DNA of 64,000 nt, from assembly GCA_020796225.1 (NCBI GenBank), contig CM036771.1, forward strand, positions 28,440,176 to 28,504,175, written 5' to 3'. A program made the position numbers and the translations under genes. Numbering within the stretch: the stretch's first letter is position 1; the number at the start of each line of letters is the position of its first letter. The notes under the pieces were generated by a model. It did no database searches. It worked only from the letters and a program-made list of their open reading frames with translations, and had not been told where the DNA came from. Below, piece after piece: positions 33,710 to 44,333 of the stretch. Origin of the DNA: Arion vulgaris. Taxonomy: Eukaryota > Mollusca > Gastropoda > Stylommatophora > Arionidae.

Positions 33710-34922
33710 AATAATCAAAGTCAAGGCGTCCCCACCCCGGGTTTTTGATGAAATCCATCGAGCGCAGACAGGTTTTGGTTCAGGGAAATTTGATCAGTCA
33801 TCTTTCAAAAAATATTGAAAGACGATAAAATGCAAGGTGGTCTTACCTTTAAAGTTAGGGTTTTTTTAGGGAAATATTCCCGGTGACGAAAAGAGTGGTA
33901 GAAGGACTAATTTTAGATATCAAGATAAATTTAAGACTGAAGGGGTTTAGAATTTGGGAAGTCCTGATCACCAGAGAACCCCCCGGGAAAATGAGAAATT
34001 TTTCCTTTTGTCACTAGTCCCGTCCCCAAAACCCCCCCAAATGGATATATGGGGGTTTCCCAAAAACATCCCCACACAAAAACACCAATGATTTTTTCAC
34101 GGGAAACAAGCGTGGCGTCGTGGTCCAGGCGAAAAACCCGATACACGGTTGCACCCCCAAAAGGGGGGGGATCCCAACAGATGGTGCAGGGCCAAATTCA
34201 ATACATTACCTTTTTGGGGAAAAGGGAGATTCAACATGAAGGACTCCAGTTAAGAGATAAGAAAGCAAAGGGGGATGATGTTACGATGGGTTGGTTCATC
34301 GAGTGAGAAGTCCGGCTGGGTTTCTGGCTAATGCGCATGGTAGGGTTGTTGCAGAGCGAAGTGGGGCATACAGGACAACTACTTTTAGTATGATGATGGA
34401 GGTTGAGGCCGTTACTGCTGTCCTCTATTGGATCTCTGGGACTTTACTTACTGGGGCAGATGTTGTATCTGACTCTCAGTCGATGCTTCATAAGATCCAG
34501 AAGGGCAGGTTTCGGTATGAGTGGATGTCGTCTATAGAAGTTTCTAACCTCCAGCGGCTTACATGGATATAATGTCCTGGACATGCGGGTGTTTACGGTA
34601 ATGAGAGAGCGGACAGGCTTGCATCAACAGCATCGATTGTTGGGGAGTTGAAGATGGATAAGGGGATATTCTTCGGTCTCTTCGCGACTCTCTGTTGGAT
34701 GAGGACACTAAAATCGATGTTGAATCGATCAAGCGATTTAAGCAGTTTGGAGTTCCGTTGTTCAAGTCGAACTGGTTACCTGAGAGGCAGAGTGAGAGGT
34801 GTGTTTAATCAGCGAGCCACAGGAACCATCAGTATGCATACTCTTCGATATCTGTTGGGGAGACTGAGCATCTATGGGTCTGTCCGGAGTGCAATGACGT
34901 CAGTTTAGTAATCAATAACCAA
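33710..34922 (+). mobile_element. Family A LINE, second copy (3' part)
   Basis: Bases 34306-34912 are nearly identical to 5850-6455, including the RNase H core and the tail aataaccaat. Upstream, 33710-34300 can be aligned to 5090-5840 only loosely (atcgagcgcagacagg, atctttcaaaaaatattgaa, aatggatcccaaca-like pieces) because of consensus errors. No left boundary or target duplication can be placed. Confidence 0.75.
34291..34780 (+). pseudogene. RNase H domain of family A LINE, damaged
   Basis: The frame gives FLANAHGRVVAERSGAY, MMMEVEAVTAVLYW and DVVSDSQSML, then a TAA at 34570 where the other copy has TAC, and after it GHAGVYGNERADRLAS. The first catalytic site (YTDGS) is not readable in the noisy sequence before 34300. 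Three of the four acidic sites survive. Confidence 0.75.
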
Positions 34923-35293
34923 TCTATGACCCAATCTGGAGTGGTCATTTTGAGTAAATTCTGAAAACTTATTGTAAAATCTTCTTATCATGCTTTCAAA
35001 TGCGAACAAGAATATCAACATCAGTTGTTTCCATTGAAGAAAGATTTGAGAACTGATAACATTGTCAAATGTTAGTACAACGCAAGTTTTGACACGAACG
35101 CAAAATAATTGCTTTGCTTTGATCAAATTGGAATCATTTACTTACAGTTGTAAGTTCTTTTCATTAAATGTGTTGTATAAATCTGACAGATTAGCAATAT
35201 TGCTATAACCTTTCAATAAAATCTATCTAAAAGAATCATTTTTGTTTTCAGAAAAAAAACCTTTGTGATTCAAAGAGTTCATAACATCATATT
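34923..35293. other. Unassigned AT-rich DNA
   Basis: I see no gene or known repeat between the family A LINE end and the SINE-A target duplication. Confidence 0.4.
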
Positions 35294-35305
35294 AGAGAGG
35301 TACCT

Positions 35306-35554
35306 CGCCCGAGTGGGGACCGGGCCCAAATTTGGGGTGTAAAGAATAGAACCACTGTTACCTGCCATGCATGTCGTAAGAGGCGATTAGGGAGGTTTGG
35401 CTGAAATCGGATGCATGTGTCTTAAACGTGTAGAAGTCTATGCGTTTAGGGGCCTACCAAACCAATGTGCAAGTATACACGTTCTTGGCAAAGATCAAAC
35501 ATATCACAAAAAGGGATTAAAATTGGTCGTAAAGAACGAACGCAAAGAAGAAGA
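35306..35554 (+). mobile_element. SINE-A, complete copy with 12-bp TSD
   Basis: Direct repeats AGAGAGGTACCT lie at 35294-35305 and 35555-35566. The 249-bp insert begins cgcccgagtgg, which resembles the A box of a Ser/Leu-type tRNA (cleaner as tgcccgagtggttacc in the copy at 39776). It carries a central catgtcgtaagaggcgatta motif conserved in all long copies, and ends cgcaaagaagaagaag. A B box is not obvious. Both ends plus the duplication define the element exactly. No coding capacity. Confidence 0.88.
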
Positions 35555-35974
35555 AGAGAGGTACCTGTTCACAGCCATCGAACTTCTGTGTGCAATAGTA
35601 AACGATTGAAGTCTTCGTTGTTTTCATCACAAAGCTTTCTAAATAATCTTCATCGAGGTATCTTCTTCTGGTCATGTTAACTGATGTAATTGAATACTGT
35701 AATGCGCGATGGATGGCGTCTGTGGCTTAGGGATAGTGACTCGGTCTATTAATCCCTACGTTCTGAGTTCGAATCACGCTGCGGACAGTTTGGTTGCAAA
35801 ATTTTTCGCGTGGATTTTACAAAGAACGATGGCACCCGTTCAGAAAGCAATGGTAAACTATTGAACGTAATAATGCCTAGAAAAATCACAAACAGGGCTG
35901 AAAAGCTGGGGTTGATTAGCAAAGTCCCTAGTTCGTAATTCCATACCGGCAGTTGAACTTCACAGGTCCAATCA

Positions 35975-36360
35975 GATGAGCACAGAATTCATAGCTGTTC
36001 AACTCCTTATCAACAACACTAAGATGACACTATACAATATATACTCACCATCCTCCATTCAAACTGAGCTGGAAGCTATCAAAGTTCAAGATGACAACTT
36101 GCTATAGTAGGAGACTTCAACAGCCACTCACCAAGCTGGGGCTATGACACGCTAGATCCTCGAGGTGAAAGCCTTGAAGAATGGCTGATCACCAACAGTC
36201 TCACCATTCTCAACCACCCAGATGATCCTCACATGTTACTACGACGGTGGCGCACAACAAGCACCCCAGATCTGGCTTTTGCTCAGACGACATTCACAGG
36301 ATAACCGAAAGGCAAGTCTGCGACCAGATTTGAGGTAGTGACCATAGACCAGTGAAACTC
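35975..36360 (+). pseudogene. Endonuclease C-terminal half, family B LINE
   Basis: The frame reads LINNTKMTLYNIYSPSS, then VGDFNSHSPSWGYDTLDPRG and WRTTSTPDLAFAQTT. GDFN is the conserved APE-type endonuclease motif, and TSTPDLAF precedes the usual SDH motif, which is broken here (GSDHRPV reads as shifted frame near 36340). The catalytic N-terminal Asn/Glu region is absent. Confidence 0.75.
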
Positions 36361-36951
36361 CTCATAAATAACATTAACAAGGAGGAACTTACAAACTCTG
36401 CCCCTAGTTGGAATTACAAAAGGCAGACTGGAAGCTATTCCAAGAACTAGCAGACAAGTACTGTAAAGAAATTAATCAATCAGGAAAAGTGGACAGAGAT
36501 GCACGTTCATTCAATAAAGCCATTTTAGATGCTGCAAAAGGCTATACCCAGAGGGAGGAGAAAAAACTACAAGCCATATTGACACCAGAGATGGAAGTTT
36601 CTCCATAGCCGCTTTGAGTGCCAGAAATACAATGGAACTCGCACCAACGGACCAAATGTAATGCAACACAATAGAGCAAGGGCCCTTTATGTTAGAGAAA
36701 GAAACCAGCAGTGTAGAAAATCCTGGAAAGAAAAGACAGCCTCTTTGAACATGGAAAAGATACTCAAAAGTTGTGGAGACTTACAAAAGCCCTGAACGAT
36801 GACAACCCATCTAGAGGGAAAACAGTTCTCCAGCAAGGAGAACAACTTATCACAGGAAAGCGAGCAGCCACCCTGATGGCCCAGTGTTATAAGCAAGAAA
36901 GCTCATGCTCAATAAGTCAGGAGCAAGGGAAAGAAGTCAGAAGTGAGATAA

Positions 36952-38340
36952 ATGCTACATTCAAAAGCAACAAGTGAACCCTGTATGGAGGTAGACATCA
37001 CACTGACTGAGCTGCAGAGAGCACTGAAAAAGCTCAATCGTAAAAAGGCCCCAGGACCAGATGGAGTATCAAACGACATGCTCAAACAAATAGGCCCAAT
37101 AGCACAGAGTCTTCTACTCCAGATTTTTAACAATAGTTGGAGACAGGGGAGAGTCCCAGACATCTGGAAAATGCCACAATCCACCCAATTTTCAAAAGTG
37201 GAAAAGACAAAAGGATCCGCAGAGCTACAGACCTATAAGTTTGCTAAGTTGCACTGCAAAACTGCTGGAGAGAGTGATAACCACTAGACTCCAGTGGTTT
37301 TAGAATCCAACCATAAACTGGATCCAGCCCAGACAGGCTACAGGCAGCATAGAAGCACTGATGACCAAGTGGCATACCTCGCACAGGACATAGAAAATGG
37401 CTTCCAAGAAAAGAATAAAACCCTCACAGTGTTCTTCGACATGTCTAAGGCCTTCGACAAAGTCTGGAAAGATGGTTTGCTACTCTAAGCTCTTAGCAGT
37501 GGAATACGGGTAGAATGTACTATTGGATAAAAGACTTTCTTACCCATAGACAAGCATCTGTAAAATTGGATGGAGTGCACAGTCCCAGATTCAAATTAAG
37601 AGCAGGAGTTCCACAGGGCAGCGTACTGTCCCCATTGCTTTTCCTGGTATATATTAATGATCTGCCACAAACTCTGCCCAGACATGTATCACACTCTCTC
37701 CATGCTGATGATCTAGCTGTGTGGTACACCTCCGAGTTTCTGGTCCTGCCATCTTTAAACTCCAGGCAGCCTGAACAGCGTCATAATGTGGGCAAGTAAA
37801 TGGGGTCTAGAAATAAACCAGAGCAAAACTATAGCAACGCTTTTCTCATTGTCAACAAAGGAAGAACACTTCAGACTGAAATTTAACGATGATATCGTTC
37901 CCTGTTCCCATACTCCAACCTTTTGGGAGTTGCTTGACAGTCGTCTGACATGGAAACATCACATAATGGAAACAAACAGAAAGGCTATGAGGAAACAAAG
38001 TGTGATGCGGAAGCTGGCTGGAACTACCTGGGAGCTGATATTCGAATCCTGAGTCAGGTGTACACTGGTGCAGTTAGACCGACCCTCGAATATGCATCAT
38101 CGACATGGATATCAGCAGCCCATTCAAACAAATCGATACTGGAAAACACAAAACAGGTGTCTGCGTACTATTTTGGGAGCCATGAAATCTACATCAATTG
38201 TAGAAATGGAAAAGGCAGCCAACATCCAGCCCTTGGAAGACAGAAGAAGGAGAAAAGTGATTCTACAGACTGAAAGGATCAAAGAATGCCTCACCATCCA
38301 CTGCATGAAAAAATGGTGGCTAGAACAAAGAACAGACTAA
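36952..38340 (+). pseudogene. Reverse transcriptase, family B LINE
   Basis: Motifs in order: KKLNRKKAPGPDGVSNDML, TGYRQHRSTDDQVAYLAQDI, TVFFDMSKAFDKVWKDGLL, RAGVPQGSVLSPLLFLVYIN and LHADDLAVW (the catalytic box at about 37700), then TWKHHI and RPTLEYASSTW. The box reads HADD in place of the common YADD. Frame breaks lie near 37190, 37290, 37490, 37745 and 38050. The region continues as a conserved helical tail to 38340. Confidence 0.82.
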
Positions 38341-38532
38341 AGCGCACAAGTCTAAACCACAAAGCAAAAGAAATAGGAAAGTAATACTTGAACTACTAAA
38401 TCATAATTCCATACCTGAAGAATTGCTTTTTGATCACTGGGAACCAGACTCAGTACCACTAAACTTCTCAACCTCCATCCCTAAATTATTAAGCAAAGAT
38501 GCTGAGCCTAATCTAGTGAAAAAGCAATTACA

Positions 38533-39368
38533 ATGGAACATCTCCATTACATGTTTCCAGAAGACAGCTGGATAAGAATTTACACAGATGGATCGGTAAT
38601 GGAGGCAACCATGAATGGTGGAGCAGGAGGGTACATTAGGCACCCAGATGCTACCACTGTGTCTCTAGCGGCTCCTACTGAAGAATATGTTCCAACTACA
38701 AAGCAGACTCATGCCTTCTAATGGCAGCACAGCACATGAATAAGCTGCAAGCAGCTGCAAGCAAGATGGTATTTCTTACAGACTCATTGTCAGCTCTACA
38801 AGCCCTGGAGGCTAAATCCACTGACAGCACAGTACAAAAACTACAAAGAGAACTTGCTCAGCTTTCAGAAAAGGCAGAAATTCACTTGCAGTGATTCCAT
38901 CTCACTGTGGCATTGCAGGCAATGAGAGTGCTGATGTCTTAGCTAAGGAGGGCAGTGCCAAAGAGCAAATTTACCAACCCTTGTCTTTTCAAGAGGTCAA
39001 AACCCTCATACAGAGAAAATCTGCAGTAGACTGGAAGACAAACACTGGATATGATTATGGAAAAGACTCCTCAAAGACCTAAGCAGAACAGACCAGGTCA
39101 TTATATTTCGACTACGCACCTGACACTGCAGACTCAACAAACACTTATACAGACTAGGAATAAGTCAAACAGCTCTCTGCCAGTGTCAGCAGGCAGAACA
39201 GACACCAGAGCATATCCTGCAAGACTGTCCTCTTCTGTGTGAGCTGAGAAGCAACATGTGGCCACACCCAGTCGACCTAAAAACTAAGCTTTGGGGAAAC
39301 CTGACAGACCTGAAGCTGTCTGCCCAGTTGTGGTCCACAGTAAATAAGCGCATGACCAGAGATCGCTG
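38533..39368 (+). pseudogene. RNase H domain and tail, family B LINE
   Basis: The reading shows FPEDSWIRIYTDGSVMEAT, FLTDSLSALQ, a TGA where WIPSHCG is expected, and IPSHCGIAGNESADVLAKEG. The second acidic site (NYKAE) is frameshifted. The tail carries QCQQAEQTPEHILQDCP-like residues, a Cys/His cluster normal for this family, and ends at the GAA repeat. Confidence 0.8.
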
Positions 39369-39430
39369 AAGAAGAAGAAGAATTCGCAAAGTCCTGTAAT
39401 GGATATGCAATTAACTTTTAATGCGCGATG

Positions 39431-39775
39431 CAGACAATTACTAATATTTTTTGTAACAAAACGATGTCGGTGAATCACACAATGCACGGCGACTACATTT
39501 TGGACCTTTTTTTTAAAATATGAAATCAACTAGCTGTAGCATCCAAACATTGCCAGAGCACCATCGGCAGCATACAAGATATTATTCGGCGGTATTTTTG
39601 TTCTTAAAAATGGTATTCCAATGCGTCAAATATAGATTTGTCTTTATTGTCCGTATCTAATGTTCTTGCAAATAATAGTTCTGACAAATGTTTTCATCTT
39701 TATGAAGCGAACGTGTGGACTTTGAATTTTCAGTTTAAGGGGGCGGCGGATGGTCCTCAACGCCCCCAAAATTTA
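39431..39775. other. Unassigned DNA
   Basis: I see no feature between the SINE-T2 target repeat and the next SINE-A copy. Confidence 0.4.
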
Positions 39776-40016
39776 CTTCTTTTTCTTCTTCTTTGCGTTC
39801 GTTCTTTACGACCAATTTAAATCACTTTGTGATATGTTTGATCTTTGCCAAGAACGTGCATGCCTTGCACATTGGTTTGGTAGGCTTTACACGTTCAGGA
39901 CACATGCATCCGATTTCAGCCAAACCTCCTTAGTCGCCTCTTACGACATGAGTGGCATGTAACAGTGGTTCTATTCTTTACACCCCCAAATTTGGGCCCC
40001 GGTAACCACTCGGGCA
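39776..40016 (-). mobile_element. SINE-A, complete copy, reverse
   Basis: The reverse strand starts tgcccgagtggttaccgg, passes the catgtcgtaagaggcgacta core and ends cgcaaagaagaagaaaaaga. Both ends agree with the copy at 35306. No target duplication is visible: the 5' end abuts the truncated family C LINE at 40017 directly, so the junction may reflect a later deletion or a joint reverse-transcription event. Confidence 0.8.
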
Positions 40017-42035
40017 ATCATAGAGGCTCTTAATAATGTTTATTATTTTGTCTGGTATTCCCTAGCATCTCAGATTATTCCACAAGGAGATTCTGTGTAG
40101 ACTATCAAAGTTTTTGTTTTTTTAAATCAATGAAATTTAGTATGAGTGGTTGTTGCTTCTCAATATGTTCCTCAAAATTAGTCGTAGGGTAATTATTTGT
40201 AAGCAGCTTCTCCCAGAACTAAAAACCAGCTTGTTATTCTCTCAGGTTGTGTCCACTGCTCCTTTGATTCTATTAAGAATAATTTTGCAGAAAGTCTTGG
40301 TCATTACTGATAATAGGTGATCCCTCTCCAGTTGTTGCAATCTTTGAGATCATCTTTTGGTGGAACTTAACAATTATTCCTTTTTCCATTGATCTGGGAC
40401 AGTTTCTTCTTCCCATACTTCATTAAATAGTTCTTGCACCTGGCTAATAGTTGTATCATCAGCCATTTTGAGCATTTCTGCAGTAATGTTGTCATCACAG
40501 ACTTATTTATTATTTATCAAGAATGGATTGCTCCTCGACCTCAGCTACACTTTTTTTCTTCATTAATTGGTAGAGAGCTGTTTCTGCCTCTTCGTCAAAC
40601 TTGAGTAGTACTGGTGGATCAGGTCTATTCAATATTTCTTCAAAATGTTCTGCCCATCTTTCTTCTGCTCAGTATCTGATGTTAGAACTTTACCATCTTT
40701 ACTCTTGATTGGGCCACCCTTTGAAACAAAAGTTCCAGTAAGTTGTTTTAGTGTATTGTATAGCATTTTACTGTTTCCAGTCTTAGCTGCCTTTTCCCTT
40801 CTTTAACCAGTCGATTGACATATGCCTTCTAGCCGCTCTTTTCACTTCCTTGTCTTTTAGTCTATATTCCTTTTTAGCTTGGATTTCATCTGTTGCATTC
40901 TTAGTATTAAATATCGCTAGTTTCATCTTTCTTCTTTCTTGAGTTCATTTTCACCACTGAGTAACTCGAACCTATTCTAAATTCGAGCTGATATTCCTCT
41001 TTTACTTTTTATTTTGAGCCTTTGACTGTCTATTCGCAGTTGTTCTTTTTAGTATGGTGAATTTTCAATTTCAGTTTCAATTTACCTATGCATAAATTAT
41101 GATCACTTCCTACATCTGCCCCTCTGTATGCACAGACATCCAGCAATGATGTTCTAAATTGTGTATATATGCACATATGGTCAATCTGATTCCTGGTCAC
41201 TCCATCTGGTGAGTGCCAAGTAAGTTTTTGAATTTCCTTATGTGCAAAGATGGTACCTCCAATTACTAAGTTTGACAGCATACATAACTCCGCCAGTCTT
41301 TCTCCATTCTCATTCATTGTGTTTATTCCTTGTTTTCCTATAGCTCTCTCTACCCTTACATTATCACTTCCAACCTTGGCATTAAAGTCCCCCATTACTA
41401 CTAACAGGTCATGTTTTTGGGTCTTGTTAACTTGATCTTGTAGTTGCTCATAAAACGTGTCTTTCTTATCATCGTCGGCCTGGTTGGTTGGTGCATAACA
41501 CTGCAGTATTGTCATATTGACATGCCTGGTACTGAAGCTGGCTCTGATTATCCGACTCGAGATGGGTTCCCATTCTAACATGCTCTTTGCTACTCTAGGT
41601 GTCATCATTATACCCACTCCTTCAAAATGCTTACCAACCTCTCTCCCTGAATATATGAAAGTTAATCCACTAACTACTCTTCTATCTGTTCCAGGCCATC
41701 TCACCTCACTTAACCCCAGTATGTCCAGCTCGTATCTCTTCATTTCTTCTGCAATTTGAGTTGATTTTGTAGCCGTGGCCATCGTTCTCACATTCCCAAA
41801 TCCAATTTTTGTGTGTGTTTTTGAGCCAAGTAATATACGAGTCCGGTTACTGACTTCCGCAGAGCAGCTTTCATCAGCAACCGTCATTGATGCACTAGGT
41901 GCGCCGCACACCACCTAACTGGTCGGTTTATCGGTATGGCGTCCTTTCTTGCAAGTTTCTGTAGCTCTTTCAATTTCTTGTGATGAGGTAGCTGGCCTCA
42001 CGCACAAGTCATCCTCCTTTTTCACCCGGGCTTGG
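40017..42035 (-). mobile_element. Family C LINE (CFDP2-like), endonuclease plus RT start
   Basis: The minus strand begins near 42035 with VKKEDDLCVRPATSSQEIER, then TCKKGRHTDKP, and passes into the endonuclease at 41914. Below 41030 the linker and RT start are damaged (EERWAEHFEEILNRPDPP near 40650, GIPDKIINIIKSLYD at 40030). It is cut off in the RT palm region by SINE-A. No 3' end is present. The type is the one often labelled craniofacial development protein 2-like in databases. Confidence 0.78.
41030..41914 (-). CDS. APE-type endonuclease domain of family C LINE (uninterrupted)
   Basis: This 294-codon frame is the longest clean coding stretch in the window. Motifs in order: GFGNVRTMATATKSTQIAEE (residues about 38-57), LDILGLSEVRWPGT (about 68-81, with the catalytic Glu), YSGREVGKHFEGVGIMM, ILQCYAPTNQADDD, VVMGDFNAKVGSDN (about 170-183) and GADVGSDHNL (near 265). 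All expected active-site residues are visible. In the intact LINE it nicks the target DNA to prime reverse transcription. The true start lies further upstream because family residues continue beyond a TAG at about 41920. The RT after it is broken. Confidence 0.8.
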   Translation of the reverse strand: MVCGAPSASMTVADESCSAEVSNRTRILLGSKTHTKIGFGNVRTMATATKSTQIAEEMKRYELDILGLSEVRWPGTDRRVVSGLTFIYSGREVGKHFEGVGIMMTPRVAKSMLEWEPISSRIIRASFSTRHVNMTILQCYAPTNQADDDKKDTFYEQLQDQVNKTQKHDLLVVMGDFNAKVGSDNVRVERAIGKQGINTMNENGERLAELCMLSNLVIGGTIFAHKEIQKLTWHSPDGVTRNQIDHMCIYTQFRTSLLDVCAYRGADVGSDHNLCIGKLKLKLKIHHTKKNNCE

Positions 42036-42777
42036 AATCGGCATTGGTCAGCATACCTCATGAAAAACTGAATATGGTAATGGAAGAGAGGCAATCCCTC
42101 GAGAACTCACCCTCGACATCAGAAGAACATATGATATACAATTTTACTATAAGTGAGTTGAAGAAGCACTCCATGGTCTTAACCTTAATAAGTCATCAGG
42201 AAAGGATGACAGCACAAATGAGATGCTCATCAACAGGCCGAAAGCCAAGAAAAAGCTGCTAAAAGTTTTGAATGCTAGCTGGAAAGTCGGGGAAATACCT
42301 AGTGAATGGAATGAAGTTATCACAGTATCCAATCTAAAACAAGGAAAAGGCATATTCTATCCAACAATTGTAGACCAATTAGCCTCTTTATGTGTGTTGA
42401 AAAATTGATGGAGAGGCTTTAATAGAAGACTCATGGGCACCTGGAGCAAAACAATTGATACTACCACAGGAGAGCGGATTCCGTCAGTACATATCAACAG
42501 AAGACAAAGTAATTTACATTGCTCAGGACATCGAGAACGGGATTTTAAGAAAAGAAACATACCCCTAACAGCGGCGCCGGATTAGCCTAGTAGCAGAAGT
42601 AGCAAATGCTACGGCCCGCGCTTCTGGGTCCCCGCGCCAATGTGATAGAGTTAGCTGTCACTAGTCAAGGAACCAAGGTTGGGAAGTGGTAGTAATATCC
42701 CCCCTTTCCTCATTTTTTCTTATTTAGGTTAGGACCATAGACAAGCGATAATTTCGCTGCTAGTTTGCAAAAGAAGG

Positions 42778-43470
42778 ATGCGTGTCGCTTTTCAACTTGT
42801 AAGCCAAATTGAAACCGAACAAACATATTGGCGGACACTTTTAGAGCGAATTACTTCAGTTATCAATTTTAGCAAAGAACGAGGTCTTGCATTTCGGGGT
42901 AGTGATGAAACTATTGGTTCACCTAATTATGGAAATTATTTAGGTTTGTTGGAATTAATAGCCAAATTTGACATTTTTCTGGTTCAGCATATAAATACTT
43001 TTGCAAATAAAGGAAAGGGACATACATCATACTATCAAAAACAACATGCGAGAATTTATCCATCTAATTGCATTAAGCTTACTGGATCATATTATTTGCG
43101 AAATTAAGAAATGCAAATACCATTCAGTATCACTGGACTACTCCAGACATTTCGCATGTGGACTCTAATAGTCTTTTCTATGTCTTTTCACCTGGACCAG
43201 TGGAAAGGTTTGTGAAGTTCTTGTATATGGAAGGTCATACTGCTGAACAATTCGCCCAAAGTTTACTTGATATTTTTTTTAAAAGGGCATTGATATCAAA
43301 GACTGTCGTGGTCAAAGCTATGGCAATGCCAGCAACATGAGTGGAAAATACCACGGCTTACAAGCACACATTAAGGAGATAAATAAGTACGCAGAATACA
43401 TTTCCTGCTTTGCACATTCACTGAAGTTGGTTGCTAAGTGTGCTGCAGAATGTTCCTTCCTTTCGTTCGC
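42778..43470 (+). pseudogene. hAT-3 transposase, catalytic core part
   Basis: The frame starts inside the core: LVSQIETEQTYWRTLLERIT, FRGSDETIGSPNYGNYLGLL, then a stop near 43107, a frame with FSPGPVERFVKFL, and RGQSYGNASNMSGKYHGLQ near 43310. In ZMYM1-like proteins that last motif is SYDNASNMSG and its Asp is probably one of the three catalytic acids; here the codon is GGC (Gly). FAHSLKLVAKCAAE follows. It ends at the LINE junction near 43483. The gene is inactive through stops and probably through this substitution. Confidence 0.8.
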
Positions 43471-43482
43471 TTGAAATATGTC

Positions 43483-44333
43483 TATATATTCAATGGTGTT
43501 CTCTGTATGAACTTCACTGTCTTTTGTAGCTCACACAGAGGTCCGTGTAGTTTTATGTCGAGTGTTGTTTCGTTAGGCCAGTGAGTTTGCCTCAGTGTAT
43601 CATATTCGGGGCAGTCTTGAAGTATGTGCTCTGCAGTCTGGTTTGCCTGTCCACATGTACACATGGCTGAATTGCCAATCTTGAATTTTGTATACATGTG
43701 GCTGCCGAGCCGATTGTGTCCTGTTCTAAGGCGCAGAATAACAACTTGTTCCAATCTGCTCATATTATAGTAAACGTCTTGTGTTGGTATTTGTGGCTTT
43801 CTCATTGATTTAATCATCCTTTCTTTTGGTGGTAGGTAACTGGCACATCTGGTGCTCTCCTGCAGCACCTTCCTTGGCCAATCGGTCTGCTGTTTCATTT
43901 CCTGGTATTCCACAGTGAGAGGGTATCCACTGCAAGACGACCCTGCGATGCTTGGACAATTTAGACAGTAGGGTCTGTAGACCTGGCAATTTTCTGGACT
44001 GAAGTGCTTGGAGTGCTGATTTTGCATCAGTCAAAATACAACAGGTTGAGGATCGGGTCTGGTATTCAACAGTTTTTCAGTTGCCACCTTGATTGCCTGA
44101 ATGTCTGCATCATAGTTGTGACAGAATTTCCCGTGGTACTTTAATGCATCTCTAGCGTTGTTTGGGTATTCTATGTACACTCCTGCTCCTCCATTCTTCA
44201 CTGCATTTTCTGCTGACCCATCCTTGTATATCCGGACCCAGAGGTCATGTGGGTATTCTTCATCAAGTAAACTGAGAGTGACTGTCTTGCGTTGTATGCT
44301 GTTCTGCTCATCCTTGTCGAATATTCCTTTCAC
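43483..44333 (-). pseudogene. RNase H domain and C-terminal tail, family B LINE
   Basis: From the right: HDLWVRIYKDGSAENAV (TDGS reads KDGS but the Asp remains), NYDADIQAIKVATE (Glu replaced by Asp at the second acidic site), LTDAKSALQAL and WIPSHCGIPGNETADRLA. One frameshift falls near 44031 and another near 43830. The tail CGQANQTAEHILQDCPEYD and ELQKTVKFIQRTPLNI follows and ends with a stop at 43482. This tail is the best-preserved family B C-terminus here. Confidence 0.85.

Larger units (their letters stand above)
23740..34290. other. Poor-consensus island, mostly unreadable
   Basis: From about 23.7 kb the text becomes dominated by homopolymer runs of A, G, C and T and frames collapse. 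Where a clean copy exists for comparison the island is visibly corrupted: 33710-34290 aligns with 5090-5820 only through many indels and substitutions, yet turns clean within a few bases near 34300. A hAT-2 end at 28628 shows the same damage. This looks like uncorrected long-read sequence rather than biology. All open frames inside (up to 236 codons) should be treated as artefacts. Confidence 0.75.
35928..39385 (+). mobile_element. Family B LINE, 3.46 kb, inserted in SINE-T2
   Basis: Nine-base direct repeats GCAAAGTCC (35919-35927, 39386-39394) bound the element, and a GAAGAAGAAGAA tail precedes the right one. Domain order is endonuclease (partial), RT, RNase H and a C-terminal tail. The 5' part of the endonuclease is missing, so this is a long but truncated copy. 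More than ten frameshifts and stops disable it. The 3' 0.83 kb is the same as the element at 15666-16499. Confidence 0.85.
35712..39418 (+). mobile_element. SINE-T2, tRNA-headed, split by a family B LINE
   Basis: Direct repeats TAATGCGCGATG flank the whole block at 35700-35711 and 39419-39430. Without the inner LINE the SINE is about 240 bp (35712-35927 plus 39395-39418). The head, about 35720-35792, is tRNA-like: gtctgtg pairs with tgcggac as an acceptor stem, ggcttagggatag fits an A box and gagttcgaatcac fits a B box. The T stem pairs poorly, so it is not a working tRNA. The tail is aattaactttt. Confidence 0.8.

Noticed and set aside
35720..35792. Possible functional tRNA gene
   Set aside because: The acceptor stem pairs, but the T stem does not, and the sequence is the head of a SINE bounded by target repeats.
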